Shown one piece after another: positions 43,801-52,800 of a stretch of DNA of 64,000 nt. The notes beneath the pieces were generated by a model. It ran no database searches. It was not told where the DNA came from and was given only the letters and a program-made list of their open reading frames with translations. Source of the stretch: Brachypterus glaber (taxonomy: Eukaryota; Arthropoda; Insecta; Coleoptera; Kateretidae). The number at the start of each line of letters is the position of its first letter. Position 1 is the first letter of the stretch. The stretch is from the NCBI GenBank assembly GCA_958510825.1, contig OY294051.1, positions 3,596,001 through 3,660,000 on the forward strand, read 5' to 3'. Made by a program: the position numbers and the translations under genes.

Positions 43801-46800
43801 GTTGTTTAAACAAGTTATACACGCTATTTTTTACAACCATAACTTACAAATTGATAAATTAAGTTTATTTATTATTAACATAAAAAAGTAAAATTTTCTC
43901 GTATTTTCCATGCATTTTAACTGCAATTTGTAGTTAATAATTAATTTATTGATCATATAAGTTTAATGGCTTTTCTAGACCTCGCGATGAATAATTTTTT
44001 ATGTAAGGATTTAATTAAATTTCAGGTGACATCGTTTACGACGCAAAATACCGACAAAGTGAGACAAAGACTAAAACTCGTCTCACAAAGAAACATTTTT
44101 GTTAAGTACAATTTCAGACTCAATTAAAAAAAATCTCGATTACTGCTAATTAATCAGTAGTCGGAAAATTTCCAGTACTCGCATAGGCGCCGCGTCGACT
44201 CTAGCGTTGACGCGAGGTTTTAAATATTTACATTCTTATTTCTTTTTATCTTGATTTTTTTTATTGATTCCATTTAAACGAGTAAGGTGGGAAAAAAGTT
44301 ATCGACAAATAAAAATTCAAAACTTTCGTATTCTTAAAAGAATAAAATCGAATGTCGTTTTTTTCTTTGAAAAACACCGATATATATATACGTATGTATA
44401 GTTAATATTGTTGTGGGTAACAAATTAGTCGTCAAATGCGAAACTCTGCTAAAAAGCGAGGATTATACCGATTCGGGTGCGGTTCGCGTAACTCCGTCTG
44501 AAGGGAATCCATCATACGAGAGCAGCATAATACGTTTTAGGTATGAGTCACTGCAGTCTAATTCAGGCACGGATAATACTGATGGATGTTTCAACAGCTG
44601 ATACCAAGGTCAACCAACCCTGTAGAAATCAAGACTTTCGCAAGAGGAGACATGAATTAAAAAAAATGTTGTATTTTTTACGTTTTATATATTTTGTTAT
44701 GTTTTTTATATTTTTCCTTATTAAATATTGGCGGAAGTGCGTTTGACTAACAAAATATTGGCGCCCGTTTAATTAAAACTTGAACAGATGTTTAATTATA
44801 TTTTGAACAACATTAATTCAGATCATTTCATCATATGGAAATGTTACCAAGCCAAGTTAATGCTAACTTTGCAAGCCTAATTCAATTGTACAGTTTTTAT
44901 TAAGTAATGAATAAGTAATTTAAATTCAAATTTAGGTGAATTTACGTTTTCAAGTTATCGTCAGCTGGAACTTAAGAAAATTAACTTAAGGTTGGTAATC
45001 ATTAAAACTAAACTAATTTAAGAATTGAACAAAGAACTTTTACCTCAAGAAGGAACATGATCAAATCTACCGTATGCTTTGTTTGAAGCGTGAACCAACT
45101 ACGGTGAGGGGCTGGTGGGGAGTGTCTGTTGTTTACACTTAGTACGCGTAAAGAGAGAGAAAGAATTTGTAAACTCACAGTCTAATGTCCTAAAATGACT
45201 GACAGGGGTACAGTGTTGCCTATTGGAAACATATACTTTGGATATTTTATTGTAAATTTTAAGAAACATTAGTTCTGTATGAGTTTTATATGAACTAGTA
45301 GTTTAATTTTAATAGATTTCAATATACTATATTATTAAAAATAATTATAGTATACACAATAAATTTTTTTACATTTTTAATTTAAGTATAATGATTTGAA
45401 TTCATGATAAGGTGGAAACTACGCAACATCGCTACTAGGTAGCCTGAAAGTCGACTAGGGACATCTACATTTTACACCAGTAAGCTGTATCGCGTTTCTG
45501 TTAGTAAATAAACAAATAAAAAGATGACACCTTCATAAACATTGGTCTGAAATTACTTCTTGAGGTAAAAGTTCTTTGGAATTTAACCAATGGCTGCGTT
45601 CAATGGAAACAGCAAAACTCATCGAGAGCTGTCAAATCACTACTGAACGCTATGTTGAGTTTCGATTGACATATGTCGCGGCAATCATTCCTCATCAACG
45701 TTTTGAGATGATTACTTTTGATTGATTTTTTAAAAGCACGGGAATATACTTTTTCTACGACTGCTTTAGAAAATAAGCAAATACACCCACTTTTCAAACA
45801 CAGAATGAATCCATTCTAGCTCTAGATACGGTATGAATATTCCGTATCAAGGGTTAGAATGAGCACATGTACCATCTCTTAATTATGAAAGTAAAGAAAA
45901 CTGTAGCAAAATTAGCAAAAATTTATATATTTTACCATGAAACATTGAATAATTTAATGCAATTTAAAGTTATGCGTTAAAATTACATAAAGTTTATTAG
46001 TTTTTCTTAATATTTGACCAGTTTTTTATCAATTTAGTTCAAAAAATTAAAACTGCTCCATCTATTGTTAAATATTTAAACCTGATATCTGTCACAACAA
46101 TCTGACATAACCTTTAATTTTTGCATTATAATTTGTAAATATGTGTTAAAATTAAATAAAAATCTTTTTGAAGTACTGATTTGATAAAATTATTAAATAA
46201 CATTAATTGCTTTATTTAAAAATATGTGTTTTGTTGCATTTACAATATTGAGTCACAAAAAAACATTGTTTTTAAACTTGTCCGCAGTTTAAAGCCATAC
46301 AGTGTTTCATATTTGCAGTCGAAGAAAAAGTATAGTCTACAACACGTATGGAATAGTTATTCCGCGCTCGCGGGACCATCATACTCGCCTACCGGCTCGT
46401 ATGACAAACTTTCCGCTCGCGCGGAATATTGTCTATTCCATAGTAGTTATAGAATATACTATTTTGTGGGTATTTCTAACCTCATTTGGTTTGGACTTTT
46501 ATTTCTAACCTCAAATGGTGGTTGTGACAAGTGACAGATATTTGCCGTTCAGCAGTTTGCTAGCAAAACTTATCATTTGATGACTTTTGATTGGTTTTGC
46601 TGTTTCCATTCAACGCAGCCTAAGAAGTAAAATATGTCAAATAATTCTGACATTTCATTAGTCAAATTCAACGAACTAATAACTCTTCTTTCTAGAATAG
46701 GCATACCGTTAAAATAAAGTATCGCCAACATCTACGTTTGTTTGTAAACTTAGTAGGTATATTCAGGCCTGAACAATAACAATTACCAGTAACTGGTATT

Positions 46801-49800
46801 GTTGTCTGTCAGAACAAAGATGTGCGAGTAAGACAGACGAATGTTTATGTGGCCGACGTTTTTGTCAGTTTTTACAAATGAAATGCCTATTCTAGAGAGA
46901 AGAGTTATTAGTTCGTTGGTCAAATTCCATCCATTAATGGATGGTTTACCCAGTCCTACACTAAACTCACTCAAGAATTTAAAAATCGAGAATTTCTTCG
47001 TGCAAAATGAATAAACCATGTAAAGATTTAAATTTAATACAGTTGTTAACTAAAGTTGATGTGCACCATTTATGGCATTTTTTACATTCTTTTCTTGTAA
47101 ATAAACTATAAAATTTAATACTTCACTGAACTGGTAAGGTATACAAAGTAAATATAATTACCTCATATATCATAAATTGCCTAAGGTAATACGGTTCAAA
47201 AACTACTGGGATATTACAAATACTTAACCATATTAAAATTGTTATACTTTTCACTACGATCCTCTATGAAACTGACATTTAGCACACTCTTTTGTTCTTT
47301 AGGAAATGCCTTATATCACACTAGTTTGATATTTTCATATCACCCTAGTTTGATATTTTTGTATGTATTAAAATTGTTATACTTTTTCCTACGATCCTCT
47401 ATGAAACTGACATTTAGCGCACTCTTTTGTTCTTTAGAAAATGCCTTATATCACACACTAGTTTGATATTTTCATATCACCCTAGTTTGATATGTTTGTA
47501 TGGAGGGTTGCCTAATTTTATTTAGACATTTACCTCGTAGATTCTACGAATTTTATTCACCTTGTTTTATAAGCCATTTTCCACCGTTCACCACAGCCTT
47601 TTTTGATATATTTTATGTTTTTTAATCCAAATATTTCTCTTTTTCATGTCAAAAATAGATACTATAGTTATAAAGTTACTATTTTCGTCATTACTGTCTA
47701 GATTTTATAAAAATTACTTAATTTTGATTTAGTTACCTTACATTTTATAAAAAACATCAAAATACACACTATTTTTCTTATGAAATGTAAAACATTACAA
47801 TTTTGTGCTTTGATTTCTTAAAAATTAATAAAAATTGGAAAAATTTAAATTAAAAAACTTAGCTTTTTTTTGAAGGTGAGGACTTTTTTTTTAGTCATCA
47901 AAATTTTGGTTACGGACAAAGCTTTTTTCTAGAGGAAAACAGTTGTATTTTTAGGGGAAGTAAGTTGTATCTGTTCAAAAAATATTTATGTAAATATACA
48001 ATAAAAAAACAATAAAGATGTACACAACAATCATTAACGATTTTAAAATACACGATGATTAACAGTTCACCTGTATATATGGCATAGTCACCCGGCATAT
48101 TAATTGATTGATTTACATTCATGTGAAATAAACTACACATTTTGGATGGTGTTATGCAACAGGGAATTATTTTTACTATTACTAAGGTTTGTGCTATTAA
48201 TATAATTCAATATAATTTATTAATATTATTGTTACTTTATTCCATATAGCAATAAATTATCAAGCCGTGAAGATACGTAATGCTACGCATTCCATTATAT
48301 AACTTTTTTTTAATTTAATTTTTTTTTTAATTTTTCAATTTTTTTTATTATTATTTTTTTTTTGTAGAATTGAACCTTATAATAATAGTTATTTATGGTA
48401 CTAGTGGGTAAAGTAAGATATTACCCATGAAAAAATTAACCTGCGAGGCGTCAGCCAAGCAGGTTAATTTTCGAGAGGGCAATATCGGTTTACACATGAG
48501 TGCCATACAAGGTTTTATCCAATAAATAGCTAAGGAAGTCATATTTTTATTAAAAATTTTAATGACATTTACAAGAAAATAATTTGACAAGTGACAGTTG
48601 AGTGGGTACAACAAATAATTATCCACTGAATAAAGTAAAAGCCACGCGGGGGTTATTATTGAGTTTATCTATTTAAAATAAAGCTGGTAATTGTCTCATT
48701 ATCTGTATGTATTGGATAAAAGTAATTTTTCCTGAAAAAATTACGTTAACTGGAATTTTCTTTTAACATTTTTCGATTTTTTTTTAAGTTGGTTTAAGTT
48801 ACCCCCATAACTTTTTTGTTTTTGGGTGGATTTTTTTCAAAAACAAGGAATCGGATCAGATTATTCGTTCTTGAGTTATCGTGTTCACAAAAATCGTGAC
48901 ATCGGACAGACGGACATACATTTGAAAAAAAAAGCAGAAGTTGCTTATTTTTTCATTTTATCCCAGAATTTTTTGTCTAGGACGATTTTTGATAAGTTTT
49001 GAAAATTCGAAACTACCGTATAATACTATTCTAGCGCAGGCACTGTGAATAGTATAATAATTAAGGTTTAATTATTTTTTTTTTGCTGTGGATTTACAAC
49101 GATTAAGGTTTCACCTTTCGCATTACTTGTAATTCTTAAACTAGGCATTTCAATAAATTTTAAATTGGATTAAATTGGATTTTGATAATCGTTTTATATA
49201 AATTATAAATTGATTAGAAATATTGGTAGATAAACTTGCATGTACTTTATCCGATATACTTTATCTAATCTTTTTAAGTTGCATGAAGAATTAATGGAAA
49301 AATATACCTATTAACTGGATTAAAATTAAACAAGATACAATTTAAAAATTATTTTTTATTACACGGAGATACTTTTAGTAAAAATTAAAGTTAAAATTCA
49401 GTTAACGCGGAAAATGATAACGCTAAAATTTACTGATAATTACGATGAAAGAAAAGTGAAAATTTTAAATAAATTATTTATTAGAATGTTGCCATTTAAT
49501 GAAGGCCTTTATTGTTTTATCCAATACATACAGATAATGACACAATTACCAGCGTTATTTTAAATAGATGAACTCAATAATAACCCCCGCGTGGCTTTTA
49601 CTTTATTGAGTGGATAATTATTTATTTTACCCACTNNNNNNNNNNNNNNNNNNNNNNNNNNNNNNNNNNNNNNNNNNNNNNNNNNNNNNNNNNNNNNNNN
49701 NNNNNNNNNNNNNNNNNNNNNNNNNNNNNNNNNNNNNNNNNNNNNNNNNNNNNNNNNNNNNNNNNNNNNNNNNNNNNNNNNNNNNNNNNNNNNNNNNNNN

Positions 49801-52800
49801 NNNNNNNNNNNNNNNNNNNNNNNNNNNNNNNNNNNGTCGTTGCATTTTCGTCATTGGGATTAATATTCGTAAAATTTATGTAAAAGACCACCGATACCTA
49901 ACCTAGTATCACTTATGATATTACCCCTGAAAATATTAACTCTGTTAATAATTTATCGATATTAAAATTAATTATAAATGTCGGTAGATAACCCATCAAA
50001 TGATATGAAGTTTGTACTTTCTTATCTATATAGGTTTTGTCATGTGTGAAAAATGTGGTTTTAATTAAAAAAATAGTCAGGAAACCAAAAGACGTTTTTT
50101 AGACGTAAGAAGTATTGCCTAATTATCTCCGTAACTATAAAAGATAATTTTTAAAATTTACAGGGCTTTTATGAACCGTATATGCCCCCATTCTGGCATG
50201 ATTATTATAACAAATATCACTTCCGGTCTAAGCGCAAGTGATACCATACAATATGGCGGTCCTATGTCGTCCATATTGGAATATTTGTGAAACTTGACAT
50301 TTCAAATCTTTTAGTAGCAGGCTAGGAATTTACTGTTTATATGAGACTAATTTTCCTTCGTTTTTATGAAAAATGCGTTATTTTAAAGTTTTTTTTTTAA
50401 TCAACTTTAACGCCATTTTGTGCTAATTTTTAAACGGAACGACCTGTTTTTTATTTCGCTAAATTAAAAACTCAGATATACTCTACAAGAAAAACGTACT
50501 AACACCCTAATAGCGTATGGATCCATCGACATTTTTAGGTGTTGCGCAATTTACAATATCCAGAGTTGGATATTCCATATTCCATAAACCATGAGTGCCA
50601 TACAAGGTTTTATCCAATAAATAGCTTAGGAATTCATATTTTTATTAAAAATTTTAATGACATTTACAAGAAAATAATTTGACAAGTGACAGTTGAGTGG
50701 GTAAAATAAATAATTTTCCACTCAATAAAGTAAAAGCCACGCGGGGGTTATTATTGAGTTTATCTATTTAAAATAAAGCTGGTAATTGTCTTATTATCTG
50801 TATATTGGATAAATATTTTTACATATTACAATTTAAATTTTACCGTGTTTTATTTGTTATTTTATAAACAATCTAGTATAATTCCAATAAAACATACAGT
50901 GACTAATACCTAACTTTGTGCTATACTGCAGATTCCTTAGACGAATTAGACCGAAATTACGCGAATTGCACTCGAATTGATCACATAGGTAGAGAATATA
51001 TAGAGGAAATAAACGTTTGCGTAGGGTTCTGCGCTGCGTAATAACAGGCTTGTTCGAGATTCGAGTTCAGAACTGGTTCTGACCAATGGAGGTTTAATCC
51101 TTATTACCATGTGACTTTAAATAACCAATAAACAGTAGTCCAGAACTGATTCTAGCGTATCCCGAACAAAGCTAACAATAGATAGAAAATTGACATCTAA
51201 ACGGTAAAAATGGCGGTTCTACGTTGCCAAAACCATTTCAACCGTATAATTTTTAATTATAAAAACCAATAAATTTCCAATATTTTGCTACAAATTTTAA
51301 TAAGAACACTCAGACAGCATAAATTTACATTCAAACCGTTTAAATGCAAGCAAACGTAAATTTGCATGGGTAGGACGTCCGACAACGCTGCACTCTGTCA
51401 TTTTGTTATGAAATCGAATAATTGGTTTGGACTGGTTGGTGTTTGTGGCGTTGTTTTTGGTATTTGCGTGTCTTTATAGTTTTATTTTGTTTATAGTGTT
51501 AAAATTTTTAACTTAAAAATGACTTGTTTTGTAAAGACTTGTAAAAATGTGAAAAACCTTTTTGAGGTTTTGTTTTTGTTTACAAATTTTGACGTTTAAA
51601 AGGTAAAAATGGCGGACTAAATTTTACACATCTAATGTATTTTTGTCTTTATCTAATACCCACTATATCTTCTCTACCTATGTGGAATTGATATGATCGA
51701 TCCGTATCAGGTTTTTTGTATTTTTGTTTTCTTGTTTATTTGCTATTAAAATTACCTGTTGTTAACGTTTAAATTGAATTTACTTAAATTAAATTATAAT
51801 GATTTATTAATGTACCAGGTGTTAAGTAAGAATGAACAAGCGCTTTTTGAGCTTATTAAGAACGATTTGAATCTACTTTTAAGTAGCCTTTAAGGTACTT
51901 AAAAATGACATTTCATTCATTCAGTTAATTTTGAATGTAAATGATAAGAACAATTTTAAGTATTACCAAGCTGTGAAGATATCTAATGCTACGCATTCCA
52001 TTATATATTATTCACAGTAATTTTCAAAACAAATAACAAAAAATACATTGTAGAATTGATCCTTATAATAAAATTAATTTTTAAAAGTCCAAACACAATA
52101 GGGATCTTCCCCTCATAGAACTTGATTTTTACTGAAAAATTCAATACGATCGGATTATTCGTTCTTTAGTTATCGTGTCTACAAAAATCGTTTAGACTTT
52201 TTGTTTCGACTTTTTTAAAAAGTCCAAAACTACCGCATAATATTATTCTAGCGCTGGCGCTGTGAATAATATAATACCCAGACAGCACATGATACCTTAT
52301 GGACTTCTTTTTAGGATGTTTAAAAGGTATCTGATTATGATGTCTTTAAGATGTCTTTTAAGTATCGGTATGAGACGTATTAACTTCGATACTCATCGCT
52401 AAAAATAAATTAACCACAATCAACTATTAAAAAAAATACCATTTTTTTAAGATCTTTTTTTGAAAAAAAAATTCATTTTCTTTTTACGAAAAACGAAAAA
52501 ATTAAAAGAATATTTAAAAAAAACACATTTTTTTAAGATCTTTTTTTTACAAACAAATTACCTCTCATTCTAATTCTTATTACGCTTTTTATATCAATAC
52601 GACCGTAAATGGGAGGGAGTATTAGGTTGTAAAGTCACCTGTGCAAGGCGTCTTAAAAAAGATGTCTTAAATACGTTACCTTTTGTAACATACGACGTTG
52701 TTAAGACGTATTTAAGATGCATATACGGCGAAAACCGGCGTTCCTAAGACGTCTTAAATGACGAGCTACGACATCTTTTAGATCTCTTTAAGTCATCTTT

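Noticed and set aside
46783..47019. Minus-strand 78-codon frame
   Set aside because: Overlaps a 250-bp MITE and its flank; no homology recognised.
49610..49906. Open frames across the N run
   Set aside because: They exist only because N is read as open; no sequence evidence.
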